Assembly (NCBI RefSeq): GCF_040362915.1
Contig: NZ_AP029612.1
Coordinates: forward strand, 1,984,001 to 2,048,000
Source: Sediminibacterium sp. KACHI17
GTDB taxonomy: Bacteria > Bacteroidota > Bacteroidia > Chitinophagales > Chitinophagaceae
DNA: 64,000 nucleotides
Direction of reading: 5' to 3'
Both the position numbers and the translations under genes were made by a program. Positions 9,010 through 17,076 of the stretch are shown piece after piece; positions within the stretch are counted from its first letter, which is position 1; every line of letters begins with the position of its first letter. The notes beneath the pieces were generated by a model. That model saw only the letters and a program-made list of their open reading frames with translations, was not told the DNA's origin and ran no database searches.

Positions 9010-9085
9010 AAAAATCAAAAGTCAAAAGCTAGAAATTGTATGATTCAATCCTTTTCACTTTTGACTTTTGATTTTTAACTTTTAC
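9010..9085. repeat. Heptad-unit inverted repeat, CAAAAGT family
   Basis: A perfect 19-bp stem pairs 9010-9028 with 9058-9076. Both arms consist of CAAAAGT-type seven-base units or their complement, and the right side carries extra units to 9085. It lies between the subunit 3 gene and the isomerase gene, both read leftward. The same family is at 31743-31798. Confidence 0.85.
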
Positions 9086-9089
9086 ATAA

Positions 9090-9656
9090 TTAAGTCGCCC
9101 AGGCTTTATCCCCTTTATTATAAGGGATACAGCCTTCATACTTTCCAGGCACCGCTACATAACGCAATGCCTTGGTAGCGCCTACTTCTGAAGTGAAGAA
9201 GCCTAGTAGTGTCAGTTCTTTCATCATTCTGAAATAATGATTAGGGTCTTCTTCTTTTTTATTCTTCTGGTATTCTTTGGCTTCTTTATCAAGCTCAACC
9301 AATAATTCATGACGTTGTTCCGGTGTACTTTCGATGAATGATTTACCATTCTTTTTCTGACTGGCTTCATCGAGTTTTTTGATACCTTCTTTAAAGATCG
9401 TTTGATCCTTGGTTTCATAACAATCTGCTACATATACAGACATGAACTCTCCCACTTTGGCTTCTTTAGCTCCGGGAGTACTGGTAGCAGGTAAGATCGT
9501 TTCTCCAACTTCATTGAGGAAACTGATATCGTCTGGGGAAAAGCTGATACCACTTTCGCTTCCGCTGGATTTACAACCCATCAGGAAAGCGCTGGAACCG
9601 ATGATGGTTCCACCAAGCAGCAATGCTACGCTGGAAAGGGCTTCTCTTCTATTCAT
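9090..9656 (-). CDS. Gluconate 2-dehydrogenase subunit 3-family protein, Tat signal
   Basis: A 188-residue protein with NRREALSS plus a hydrophobic run at the N-terminus, a twin-arginine signal that ends at FLMGCK and so may also be lipidated. The mature domain (SFLNEVGETILPAT..., ELTLLGFFTSEVGATKALRY) matches the small subunit 3 that partners membrane-associated GMC dehydrogenases such as gluconate 2-dehydrogenase. It lies directly downstream of the GMC gene, which has no signal of its own, so this subunit probably carries the pair across the membrane. The start at 9656 is set by the signal. An in-frame extension to 9707 is translated repeat sequence. Confidence 0.88.
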   Translation of the reverse strand: MNRREALSSVALLLGGTIIGSSAFLMGCKSSGSESGISFSPDDISFLNEVGETILPATSTPGAKEAKVGEFMSVYVADCYETKDQTIFKEGIKKLDEASQKKNGKSFIESTPEQRHELLVELDKEAKEYQKNKKEEDPNHYFRMMKELTLLGFFTSEVGATKALRYVAVPGKYEGCIPYNKGDKAWAT

Positions 9657-9670
9657 GGTAAATATTTTTT

Positions 9671-9739
9671 GTGAGAAGTCAGCAGTGAGTAGTGAGTAAA
9701 TAATCATTTTTATGACTACTCACTACTCACTACTCACTG
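9671..9739. repeat. Heptad-unit inverted repeat, GTGAGTA family
   Basis: The left arm 9671-9698 contains GTGAGTA units and the right arm 9714-9739 contains three ACTCACT units, giving a long hairpin. It fills the gap between the GMC gene (stop at 9740) and subunit 3. Period seven is plain in the right arm. A related element is at 13939-14004 and a single-unit remnant lies at 19345-19361. Confidence 0.85.
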
Positions 9740-11419
9740 TTATAAATTTTGTTTCTTTAATTCAGACACTGCATAATCTGCAGCTCTTGCTGTGAATGCC
9801 ATATAGGTCAATGATGGGTTTACACAAGCTGATGAAGTCATGAATGCGCCATCTGTTACAAATACGTTTGGTGCATCCCAAACCTGATTGTATTTATTCA
9901 ATACAGATGTTTTAGGATCATGTCCCATACGAGCTGTTCCCATTTCATGGATACCGCGACCGAGTACACCATTGCCTTCGTAACCTCTTACATCTTTTAC
10001 GCCGGCATTGGTCAACATTTCTACGGCATCAGCTTCCATATCTTTTCTCATTTTGAGCTCATTTTCTTTCAACTCACAATCAAAAGAGAGTACTGGAAGT
10101 CCCCACTTGTCTTTTACATTTTTATCGAGTGTGATCTTATTGCTATGATCAGGCAATACTTCACCAAAGCCCATCATACCAAATGACCAGCCACCCGGCT
10201 CAGTCAATGCATCTTTATATGCAGCACCGATGGTGAGCTCAGCTACATCTCTTCCCCAGCCTGCACGAGAAGCGCTTCCCTGATAACCAAAGCCACGCAG
10301 GTAATCACGCTTATCACCAAATAGATTCTGATAACGCGGAACATAAATTCCATTGGCACGGCGACCGAAATAGTATTTGTCTTCATAACCCTCTATTCGT
10401 CCACCTGCACCTACGCCTAAATGATGGTCCATTACATTATGACCTAACTCACCGCTGCTACTGCCTAAACCATCAGGCCATACATCGGTTGCAGAATTCA
10501 TGAGTATCCATGCAGAGTTCAAAGCAGAGGCATTCAGGAAAATGATCTTTGCATTATAGGTATAGGTCTTATTCGTTTCTGCATCCAGCACTTCAACACC
10601 GGTTGCACGTTTTTTGTCTTTATCATATAAGACCTTGGTAACAATAGACCATGGACGCAATGTCAGATTACCTGTTTTCATTGCTGCAGGCAAAGTTGAT
10701 GATTGCGTGCTGAAGTAGGCTCCGAATGGGCAACCCAGCCAACATTTATTTCTATACTGGCAACTGGTACGACCTTCATGTTCTTTGGTAAGGTTAGCCG
10801 TACGACCAATGATCATGGTACGCTGATTCTTATAATATTCTTTCAGTCGCTTTGCCAGGTCTTTTTCTACGCAGTTCAATTCCATGGGAGGCAGGAATTG
10901 TCCATCAGGCAACTGAGGCAGGTTTTCTTTGCTTCCGCTGATACCCGCAAACAGTTCTACATAATCATACCATTTTTCAATCTCTTTATAACGCACAGGC
11001 CAATCTACAGCAATACCATCTTTGGCATTGGCTTCAAAATCAAAATCACTCCAGCGATAACTTTGACGGCCCCACATCAGTGAACGACCACCTACATGGT
11101 ATCCACGGAACCAGTCGAAACGTTTTACTTCGGTGTACGGGCTTTCCTTTTCATTCACCCAATAGTCAAGATTGGTTTCATTCAAAGGATAGTCGCGTTT
11201 CAACACAGGATAATCATTGATCATCTGCTGTGTTCTTCTTCCACGATGGGGATAGTCCCATGCTTCTTTGTTGGCGTTCACGTAATCTTTGATGTGCTCA
11301 ATGTTACGTCCACGTTCGAGCATCAGTACTTTGAGCCCCTTTTCAGTAAGCTCTTTGGCAGCCCAGCCACCACTAATACCTGAGCCCACTACAATTGCGT
11401 CATAATTTTGATCGGCCAT
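9740..11419 (-). CDS. GMC-family FAD-dependent sugar dehydrogenase, large subunit
   Basis: A 559-residue flavoprotein. The FAD-binding GSGISGG lies at residues 12-18 and LERGRN closes the first beta-alpha-beta unit. GGRSLMWGRQSYRW fits the substrate/FAD attachment region, and near the C-terminus IHEMGTARMG and CVNPSLTYMAF supply the catalytic His and Asn. Such enzymes oxidise a sugar hydroxyl (often C3 of a glycoside) and pass electrons to cytochrome c. There is no export signal. The downstream subunit 3 has a Tat signal, so co-export is likely. A cytochrome c gene occurs at 15154. Specificity is unknown. Confidence 0.9.
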   Translation of the reverse strand: MADQNYDAIVVGSGISGGWAAKELTEKGLKVLMLERGRNIEHIKDYVNANKEAWDYPHRGRRTQQMINDYPVLKRDYPLNETNLDYWVNEKESPYTEVKRFDWFRGYHVGGRSLMWGRQSYRWSDFDFEANAKDGIAVDWPVRYKEIEKWYDYVELFAGISGSKENLPQLPDGQFLPPMELNCVEKDLAKRLKEYYKNQRTMIIGRTANLTKEHEGRTSCQYRNKCWLGCPFGAYFSTQSSTLPAAMKTGNLTLRPWSIVTKVLYDKDKKRATGVEVLDAETNKTYTYNAKIIFLNASALNSAWILMNSATDVWPDGLGSSSGELGHNVMDHHLGVGAGGRIEGYEDKYYFGRRANGIYVPRYQNLFGDKRDYLRGFGYQGSASRAGWGRDVAELTIGAAYKDALTEPGGWSFGMMGFGEVLPDHSNKITLDKNVKDKWGLPVLSFDCELKENELKMRKDMEADAVEMLTNAGVKDVRGYEGNGVLGRGIHEMGTARMGHDPKTSVLNKYNQVWDAPNVFVTDGAFMTSSACVNPSLTYMAFTARAADYAVSELKKQNL

Positions 11420-11458
11420 GGTCTTTTGTTTATGAAGGTTTGTTGTTTGTTTTCATTG

Positions 11459-11522
11459 ATGGTCCATGGTCCATAGCCCATGGAAAAAATGCTGCACCAT
11501 GGACTATGGACCATGGACTATA
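11459..11522. repeat. Heptad-unit inverted repeat, GTCCATG family
   Basis: The left arm 11459-11483 holds GGTCCAT/AGCCCAT units and the right arm 11496-11522 their complements, giving a stem of more than 20 bp with a few mismatches. It lies between two leftward genes. Related copies are at 15097, 17029 and 46510. Confidence 0.85.
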
Positions 11523-11529
11523 TCCCAAA

Positions 11530-12414
11530 TCAAACATCACACAACTCCACCGCTTTCCTCAGTGATCCTATTTTATCATTTCCGGTTGGGATGAATTCCT
11601 GTGCTACATATTGTTTAAACCCTGTCTCTACAATAGCTTTCATGATGGCAGGATAATACAATTCTTGCGTCTCATCGATTTCATGTCTGCCCGGAACACC
11701 TGCAGTATGATAATGTCCGAAATACTGGTGATCTCTTTTGATCGTACGAATGATATCTCCCTCATTGATCTGCATATGATAGATATCATACAGTAACTTA
11801 AAATTAGGAGAGCCCAAACGTTTACACAATTCAACACCCCATGCAGAACTATCGCACATATAATCTTTGTGATCTACTTTACTATTGAATAGCTCCATCT
11901 GTATCACCACGCCTTTCTTCTCAGCGAGGGACATGATCTTTTTCAATCCTTCGACACAGTTTTTCAATCCGATCTCATCATCCATCCCATTTCTGTTACC
12001 ACTGAAACAGATCAAATTTGTATAACCCGCTTTGGCTACCAGGTCAATATGTTCTGTATAATTTTTTATCAATACCTCATGGTATTGCGGATCATTCCAT
12101 CCTTTTACGAGTCCGATCTCCGCACCATTACACATGGTAGAGATGAGGTTATGTTTTTTGAGTGTATCCCAATCTTTAGGTCCAACCAAATCAATACCCA
12201 CTAAGCCCATTTCTTTCACGATCACACATAGCTGATCAAGTGGAATATCATTGTAGCACCAGCGACAAACAGAATGATTGATATTGCCTTTGAGTGCCAT
12301 AGGGGAAGATTTTTTTTCAGATTCCAATGCAAAAGAAGGCACAGATGTAGCAAGTAATGCAGATCCGGCAAGCAATTGTTTGATCGTTTTTCTTCTGTTC
12401 TGATCTGTTCCCAT
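11530..12414 (-). CDS. Hydroxypyruvate-isomerase-like TIM-barrel protein, Tat signal
   Basis: A 294-residue protein. It starts with a twin-arginine signal (NRRKTIKQLLAGSALLATS) and continues as a TIM barrel of the hydroxypyruvate isomerase / sugar epimerase type: HSVCRWCYNDIP, GLVGIDLVGP, ICFSGNR, VIQMELFNSK, LLYDIYHMQ, GHYHTAGVPGRHEID, AQEFIP. Acidic and histidine residues in these strands would bind a divalent metal. It is the first gene of the leftward set and probably acts on products of the GMC dehydrogenase; the substrate is unknown. It is divergent from the next oxidoreductase across a 356-nt regulatory gap. Confidence 0.85.
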   Translation of the reverse strand: MGTDQNRRKTIKQLLAGSALLATSVPSFALESEKKSSPMALKGNINHSVCRWCYNDIPLDQLCVIVKEMGLVGIDLVGPKDWDTLKKHNLISTMCNGAEIGLVKGWNDPQYHEVLIKNYTEHIDLVAKAGYTNLICFSGNRNGMDDEIGLKNCVEGLKKIMSLAEKKGVVIQMELFNSKVDHKDYMCDSSAWGVELCKRLGSPNFKLLYDIYHMQINEGDIIRTIKRDHQYFGHYHTAGVPGRHEIDETQELYYPAIMKAIVETGFKQYVAQEFIPTGNDKIGSLRKAVELCDV

Positions 12415-12770
12415 GATGTTCTTTTCGCGGGTAATAAATATAGGAATTAGTGTTTAAACAATAGCTGTTGAGTGAGAAAAATTGATTGTCGGTGAAAGGC
12501 TAATAAATAACGGTATATCCACGGAACTGTGATGGCTTGCATGATCGTTGGCATTGAAGATTGAAAAGTCCACTAAATGTAATTTTTATTTTTAGATGCC
12601 CGACCAAAATGTTTAATACATTTGGTATCACCCTCTGTATAAAACGAACAACTGTTCACTTTTATCTTTTCGTTTTGCTCAGCAAAATTTCGTCCGCTTC
12701 CTTTTTTTTAATAACCTTACACTCCTAAAATATTTCAGCGCTTAATAACCGAAACCAAAAATTAATTGAC
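12415..12770. other. 356-nt divergent intergenic region of the sugar locus
   Basis: There is no coding sequence here that I can support. It separates the leftward isomerase-GMC set from the rightward oxidoreductase-isomerase set, so it must hold both promoters. The only clear structure is the inverted repeat and -7-like box at 12603-12626. There are long T-rich runs near 12580 and 12700, and nothing else recognisable. Confidence 0.6.
12603..12626 (+). promoter_or_regulatory. Operator-like inverted repeat over a -7 box
   Basis: ACCAAAATGT and ACATTTGGT face each other across TTAAT, an imperfect dyad. The right half contains TAcaTTTG (12617-12624), which matches the Bacteroidota -7 consensus TAnnTTTG. 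No good -33 TTTG is present at the right distance. Position and symmetry suggest a repressor site controlling the rightward genes; this is inference. Confidence 0.4.
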
Positions 12771-13937
12771 ATGAACCGTAAACTCAGGATGGGTATGGTG
12801 GGTGGTGGTAAAGATGCCTTTATTGGTGCCATTCACCGCCTTGCCGCTAACATGGATGGACTGATCGAACTTTGCTGTGGAGCACTCAGCATCAATCCCG
12901 AGATCGCGAAAGACTCTGGTCGCTCCTTGTTTTTACCGGAAGATCGTATCTATCTGACCTATGATGAGATGATCACCAAGGAAAGTCAACTGCCTGCAGA
13001 CAAACGCATGGACTTCGTTACCATCGTTACCCCCAACTTTGCCCACTTTGCTCCTGCAATGATGGCATTGGATCATGGTTTTCATGTTGTGATCGAAAAG
13101 CCAATTGCTTTTACACTTGATGAGGCAAGACAATTACATCAAAAAGTACAGGAAACAGGATTGATCCTTTGTTTGACACATACTTATTCAGGATATCCAA
13201 TGGTAAAACAAGCAAGAGCTATGGTTACCGGAGGTGCATTGGGCAAGATCAGAAAAGTATGGGTGGAATATCCGCAGGGCTGGTTGAGTAAGTTATCAGA
13301 AAGAGAAGGCAATGCCCAAGCCGCCTGGAGAACAGATCCCAAGAAATCAGGTAAAGCAGGTGCCATGGGTGATATTGGTACACATGCTGCTCATCTGGCA
13401 GAATATGTCACCGGCGCACAGATCACCCATCTCTGCGCAGATCTCAATGCCATGGTAGAAGGAAGAATACTGGATGATGATGGCAATGTTCTATTACGCA
13501 TGAGCAATGGTGCTCGTGGTGTACTGATGGCATCACAAGTTGCTGCAGGTGAGGAAAATGCTTTAAAGATCCGCATCTATGGAGAAAAAGGCGGAATCGA
13601 GTGGGCTCAACATGAACCCAATACCCTAATCGTAAAATGGCTTGACCAACCAACACAGATTTTAAGAGCTGGTGGTAATTATGGCGATAGACTCAGCTCT
13701 TTTGCTACTGCTAATTGCAGAACACCTGGCGGACATCCGGAAGGATACCTGGAAGCCTTTGCGAATATCTACCGCAACTTTGCACAAACATTATCAGCAA
13801 GGATCGATGGTACTACCCCCACTGCAGAAATGTTGGATTTCCCCAACACACAAGATGGACTAAGAGGTATGGCTTTCATCGATAATGTTGTAGCATCAGC
13901 TGCTTCATCGGAAAAATGGACGGAATACCAGATTTAG
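12771..13937 (+). CDS. Gfo/Idh/MocA-family oxidoreductase, cytoplasmic
   Basis: A 388-residue NAD(P)-dependent oxidoreductase without a signal peptide. The Rossmann motif GMVGGGKDAFIG is near residue 8, the catalytic-lysine motif EKPIAFTLDEA lies near residue 106, and GDIGTHAAHLAEYVTG, the usual C-terminal-domain histidine region, lies near residue 203. The family includes inositol dehydrogenases and sugar 3-dehydrogenases. It is followed 90 nt later by a sugar isomerase-like gene. The pairing of such a dehydrogenase with a TIM-barrel isomerase/dehydratase is typical of inositol-like and keto-sugar pathways. The substrate is not known. Confidence 0.88.
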   Translation: MNRKLRMGMVGGGKDAFIGAIHRLAANMDGLIELCCGALSINPEIAKDSGRSLFLPEDRIYLTYDEMITKESQLPADKRMDFVTIVTPNFAHFAPAMMALDHGFHVVIEKPIAFTLDEARQLHQKVQETGLILCLTHTYSGYPMVKQARAMVTGGALGKIRKVWVEYPQGWLSKLSEREGNAQAAWRTDPKKSGKAGAMGDIGTHAAHLAEYVTGAQITHLCADLNAMVEGRILDDDGNVLLRMSNGARGVLMASQVAAGEENALKIRIYGEKGGIEWAQHEPNTLIVKWLDQPTQILRAGGNYGDRLSSFATANCRTPGGHPEGYLEAFANIYRNFAQTLSARIDGTTPTAEMLDFPNTQDGLRGMAFIDNVVASAASSEKWTEYQI

Positions 13938-13938
13938 T

Positions 13939-14019
13939 GAATAGGGAGTAGTGAGTAAAAATACAAACACTCACTACTGACTACTCCCTACTAACTACTC
14001 ACTCTTTTCACTTTTGACT
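13939..14019. repeat. Heptad-unit inverted repeat, GTGAGTA family with a CAAAAGT-family tail
   Basis: The left arm 13939-13957 (AGTAGTGAGTA) and right arm 13969-14004 (ACTCACTACT and further ACTACTC units) form a hairpin in the gap between two rightward genes. The tail at 14005-14019, TTTTCACTTTTGACT, is half of a CAAAAGT-family element, so two families are joined here. Confidence 0.8.
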
Positions 14020-14027
14020 TAAACATC

Positions 14028-15086
14028 ATGACAACAATCAAAGGACCCGGTATTTTTTTGGCGCAGTTTATGGGAGATCAGGCGCCATTTAATTCTTTGG
14101 AGAGTATCTGTAAATGGGCAGCATCATTGGGTTTTACAGGTGTGCAGATCCCTTCCTGGGATGCACGATGTATCGATCTGCAAAAAGCTGCCGAGAGTAA
14201 AACTTATGCTGATGAGATCAAAGGCATTGTACAGTCTGCCGGATTAGAGATCACAGAATTATCTACCCATCTGCAAGGACAATTAGTTGCTGTACATCCT
14301 GCATATGATGTATTGTTTGATGGATTTGCACCGGAAACTGTTCGAGGTAATGCAAAAGCCAGAACAGAATGGGCGGTTCAGCAATTAAAATATGCTGCCA
14401 AAGCATCTGCCAATCTCGGATTAAATGCACATGCTACTTTCAGCGGAGCATTGCTATGGCATACAGTCTATCCTTGGCCGCAGCGTCCGGCCGGACTGGT
14501 AGAAACAGGCTTCACCGAATTGGCAAAAAGATGGAAACCGATTTTAGATGTATTCGATGAAAATGGCGTGGATCTTTGTTATGAGATTCATCCCGGTGAG
14601 GATTTACACGATGGCATTAGCTATGAAATGTTCCTCGAAAAAGTAAACAATCATCCGCGCGCTTGTTTACTCTATGATCCTTCGCATTTTGTTTTACAGT
14701 GTCTAGATTATCTCAGTTATATCGATCATTACCATGAACGTATCCGTATGTTTCATGTAAAAGATGCGGAGTTCAATCCGAGTGGAAAACAAGGTGTTTA
14801 TGGTGGTTATCAGAATTGGATCGACCGTGCGGGAAGATTCCGTTCACTGGGTGATGGACAAGTAGATTTCAGTTCCATCTTCAGCAAATTGGCGGCCTAT
14901 GATTACAAAGGCTGGGCTGTGATGGAATGGGAATGTGCCATCAAACATCCGGAAACAGGAGCTGCGGAAGGAGCCCCCTTCATAAAAAAACACATCATCA
15001 AAGTAACCGACAAAGCCTTCGACGATTTTGCCGGTACCGGATCAGATGAAAACTTTAACCGGAGAATTCTGGGAATCAATGAATAA
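14028..15086 (+). CDS. Sugar phosphate isomerase/epimerase-family protein
   Basis: A 352-residue TIM-barrel protein without a signal. Typical strands are visible: GVQIPSWD, ITELSTHLQGQLVA, CYEIHPGEDLHDG with candidate ligand Glu, LLYDPSHFVLQ with Asp and His, MFHVKDAEF, and AVMEWECAIKHPE near the C-terminus. This order of Glu, Asp/His, His and Glu ligands is that of xylose-isomerase-like barrels. It follows the cytoplasmic oxidoreductase and most likely acts on its product, for example as an isomerase, epimerase or dehydratase of a keto sugar. Confidence 0.87.
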   Translation: MTTIKGPGIFLAQFMGDQAPFNSLESICKWAASLGFTGVQIPSWDARCIDLQKAAESKTYADEIKGIVQSAGLEITELSTHLQGQLVAVHPAYDVLFDGFAPETVRGNAKARTEWAVQQLKYAAKASANLGLNAHATFSGALLWHTVYPWPQRPAGLVETGFTELAKRWKPILDVFDENGVDLCYEIHPGEDLHDGISYEMFLEKVNNHPRACLLYDPSHFVLQCLDYLSYIDHYHERIRMFHVKDAEFNPSGKQGVYGGYQNWIDRAGRFRSLGDGQVDFSSIFSKLAAYDYKGWAVMEWECAIKHPETGAAEGAPFIKKHIIKVTDKAFDDFAGTGSDENFNRRILGINE

Positions 15087-15096
15087 CTTAGCTTAA

Positions 15097-15124
15097 TCGT
15101 CCATGGACCATGGTCCATGGACGA
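15097..15124. repeat. Perfect 28-bp palindrome, GTCCATG family
   Basis: Positions 15097-15110 and 15111-15124 are exact reverse complements with no spacer (half-site TCGTCCATGGACCA). It is the shortest and most perfect member of the GTCCATG family, 11 nt after the stop of the isomerase gene. Confidence 0.9.
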
Positions 15125-15153
15125 CTCACACTCATCACCAAAACAAATAAACC

Positions 15154-15546
15154 GTGAAAAAGTATTTAGTATCCCTTTCAATGTTAGCTATTCTGGCTGC
15201 ATGTGGAGGCAATGAAGAGAAAAAAGAAACTACGACTGCTGCTACCACTACTACCGCAGCAACAGATGACTTGAGTAGCAATCCTGATTATGTAAAAGGA
15301 TTGGAACTGATCGGAAAATCTGATTGTTTGACCTGCCATAAAGTTGGCGATAAACTGATCGGTCCTTCTTACAAAGAAGTGGCTGAGAAGTATGAGAATA
15401 CAGAAGAGAATATCACCATGCTGGCAGGAAAGATCATCAAAGGTGGACAAGGCGTATGGGGATCTGTTCCTATGACTGCTCACCCAACCATTAGCGAAGA
15501 GGATGCAAAAGCAATGGTGAAATACATTATGCTCTTAAAGAAATAA
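15154..15546 (+). CDS. Lipoprotein class I cytochrome c
   Basis: A 130-residue exported lipoprotein, with a signal ending ILAAC at about residue 17. A Thr/Ala/Glu-rich flexible linker follows, then one cytochrome domain with the heme motif CLTCH near residue 57 and a likely methionine ligand in VPMTAHP near residue 110. It is probably the membrane-tethered electron acceptor of the GMC dehydrogenase in this locus. The start is GTG at 15154. An in-frame TAA ends at 15150, so no longer start is possible. The DUF1080 gene begins two nt after its stop, so the two are translated from one message. Confidence 0.9.
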   Translation: MKKYLVSLSMLAILAACGGNEEKKETTTAATTTTAATDDLSSNPDYVKGLELIGKSDCLTCHKVGDKLIGPSYKEVAEKYENTEENITMLAGKIIKGGQGVWGSVPMTAHPTISEEDAKAMVKYIMLLKK

Positions 15547-15548
15547 GT

Positions 15549-16277
15549 ATGATACAAACCTGGATCAGTGCAGCATTGTTAAGCACTATGTTGTTTTTTA
15601 GCACGCCTTCCAATCATGATACTACCATGAACAGTGTTCAACAAAAGGGAGAATGGATATCCCTTTTTGATGGAAAATCTACCAAAGGTTGGAAGACCTA
15701 TGGTAAAGAATCTGTTGGACAAGCATGGAAAGTAGTGGATGGTACATTGCATTTAGATGCATCTGATAAAACAGACTGGCAATCGAAAGGCGGTGGTGAC
15801 ATTGTGCATGAAATGGAACTGGAAAATTTTCACCTGAAATTGGATTGGAAGATCGCCAAGAACGGTAATAGTGGTGTTATTTTCTGGGTACAGAATGATC
15901 CATCCAAATACAAATATGTTTGGTATACCGGACCTGAAATGCAGGTGCTAGATAATGATGGACATCCGGATGGAAAGATCCAAAAACATCGTGCAGGTAA
16001 CTTATATGACCTGATCGCGACCACAGAAGGGGTTATCAAACCGGTAGGAGAATGGAATACTGCTGAGATCATTTGCAACAGAGGCAAACTGGAGTTCAAA
16101 TTGAATGGCAGTTCCATTTTATCAACTACCTATGGTGATGAGCAGTGGAATAATCTGATCGCAAACAGCAAATTCAGATCCATGCCTGCCTTCGGTAAAA
16201 CTTTCAAAGGACATATTGCTTTACAAGATCATGGAGACAATGTTTGGTTTAAGAACATTGTGGTGAAAAAGCTTTGA
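15549..16277 (+). CDS. DUF1080 protein (3-keto-glycoside hydrolase type), exported
   Basis: A 242-residue protein with an N-terminal hydrophobic segment (residues 5-18) and then a concanavalin-like beta-sandwich of the DUF1080 / 3-keto-disaccharide hydrolase family. Family landmarks are WISLFDGKSTKGWK, WKVVDGTLH, ENFHLKLDWKI, NSGVIFWVQ, GPEMQVLDNDGH and GEWNTAEIICNRGKLE. Enzymes of this family cleave glycosides that have first been oxidised at C3, which fits the GMC dehydrogenase and cytochrome c encoded alongside. It sits two nt after the cytochrome gene. Confidence 0.9.
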   Translation: MIQTWISAALLSTMLFFSTPSNHDTTMNSVQQKGEWISLFDGKSTKGWKTYGKESVGQAWKVVDGTLHLDASDKTDWQSKGGGDIVHEMELENFHLKLDWKIAKNGNSGVIFWVQNDPSKYKYVWYTGPEMQVLDNDGHPDGKIQKHRAGNLYDLIATTEGVIKPVGEWNTAEIICNRGKLEFKLNGSSILSTTYGDEQWNNLIANSKFRSMPAFGKTFKGHIALQDHGDNVWFKNIVVKKL

Positions 16278-16280
16278 GTA

Positions 16281-16296
16281 TAAGCTGCAAGCTTCC
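16281..16296. repeat. Remnant of GCTGCAA-family heptad repeat
   Basis: TAAGCTGCAAGCTTCC immediately after the DUF1080 stop matches the opening units of the elements at 17528 and 18299 but has no second arm. Probably a decayed copy. Confidence 0.5.
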
Positions 16297-16311
16297 ACCT
16301 GTAAGGATTTT

Positions 16312-16347
16312 AAAAACATCTGCTTTAATTAGAGCGGATGTTTTTTT
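16312..16347 (+). terminator. Rho-independent terminator after the DUF1080 gene
   Basis: AAACATCTGCT (16314-16324) pairs with AGCGGATGTTT (16333-16343) with one T-G wobble, and a run of seven T follows (16341-16347). It closes the sugar locus. Confidence 0.85.
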
Positions 16348-16357
16348 ATATTAGCTA

Positions 16358-16963
16358 ATGACCAGACAAGACCCACGTATTGATGTCTATATCGCAAAAG
16401 CTGCACCTTTTGCACAGCCCATTTTACAACACATTCGAAAGTTGGTACACAAGGCCTGTCCGGATATTACTGAAACCATGAAATGGAGCTTCCCTCATTT
16501 TGAATACAAAGGTGTGGTATGTAGTATGGCAGCCTTCAAACAACATTGTGCTTTTGGTTTCTGGAAAGCATCCATCATGAAAGATCCGAATAAGATCATG
16601 CAGCTCAAAGACCGAGGGGCGATGGGACATTTTGATCGAATAACAAGCATTAAAGATCTGCCTGCTGATAAGATCATGCTCGCATATATCAAAGAAGCCG
16701 TTCAACTGAATGAAAACGGTGTTAAGTTGCCTGCCAAGACCAAAACAGTACAAAAAGAGATCACTGTTCCATCAGATGTGACCGCTGCATTGAAAAAAAA
16801 TGCAAAAGCCAGAAAAATATTTGAAGCCTTCTCACCATCGCACAAAAAAGAATACATCGAATGGATCACAGAAGCCAAAACAGAACCCACCCGCATCAAA
16901 CGCCTCAATACCATGATGGAATGGTTGGAAGAAGGAAAAGATAGAAACTGGAAGTACAAGTGA
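16358..16963 (+). CDS. YdeI/OmpD-associated (DUF1801-type) protein
   Basis: A 201-residue soluble protein. The N-terminal part (IRKLVHKACPDITETMKWSFPHFEYKG) is the DUF1801 / YdhG-like domain. The C-terminal part (AFSPSHKKEYIEWITEAKTEPTRIKRL) is the helical YdeI/OmpD-associated region linked in some bacteria to protection from antimicrobial peptides. The biochemical role is not known. It is preceded by a terminator and followed by heptad repeats, so it is probably transcribed alone. Confidence 0.82.
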   Translation: MTRQDPRIDVYIAKAAPFAQPILQHIRKLVHKACPDITETMKWSFPHFEYKGVVCSMAAFKQHCAFGFWKASIMKDPNKIMQLKDRGAMGHFDRITSIKDLPADKIMLAYIKEAVQLNENGVKLPAKTKTVQKEITVPSDVTAALKKNAKARKIFEAFSPSHKKEYIEWITEAKTEPTRIKRLNTMMEWLEEGKDRNWKYK

Positions 16964-16966
16964 AAT

Positions 16967-16989
16967 GGCGGATGGCAGATGGTAGATGC
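16967..16989. repeat. Three tandem seven-base units (GGCGGAT type), single arm
   Basis: GGCGGAT, GGCAGAT and GGTAGAT follow one another just after the stop of the YdeI-like gene, then GC. There is no matching inverted arm. Same period as the hairpin families. Confidence 0.6.
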
Positions 16990-17028
16990 AAAATATGTTT
17001 CACGATATATAGTACTTTTACGCCAAAC

Positions 17029-17064
17029 TAGTCCATGGACCATGGTCTATGGTCTATGGACTAT
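17029..17064. repeat. Heptad-unit inverted repeat, GTCCATG family
   Basis: TAGTCCATGG (17029-17038) pairs with CTATGGACTA (17054-17063) around internal GTCTATG units. It lies directly before tadA and supplies a false upstream ATG (17035) in the tadA frame. Confidence 0.8.
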
Positions 17065-17076
17065 TCAACTCCCTCT

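Noticed and set aside
9671..9739. Possible CRISPR array because of direct repeats
   Set aside because: Units are seven bases, degenerate and without spacers; no cas genes are present anywhere in the window.
10703..11083. A 126-codon plus-strand frame within the GMC gene
   Set aside because: It is antisense to a well-conserved flavoprotein and has no recognisable domain.
17035..17076. tadA beginning at 17035
   Set aside because: The added 14 residues are encoded by the GTCCATG repeat and TadA family members begin near the later ATG.
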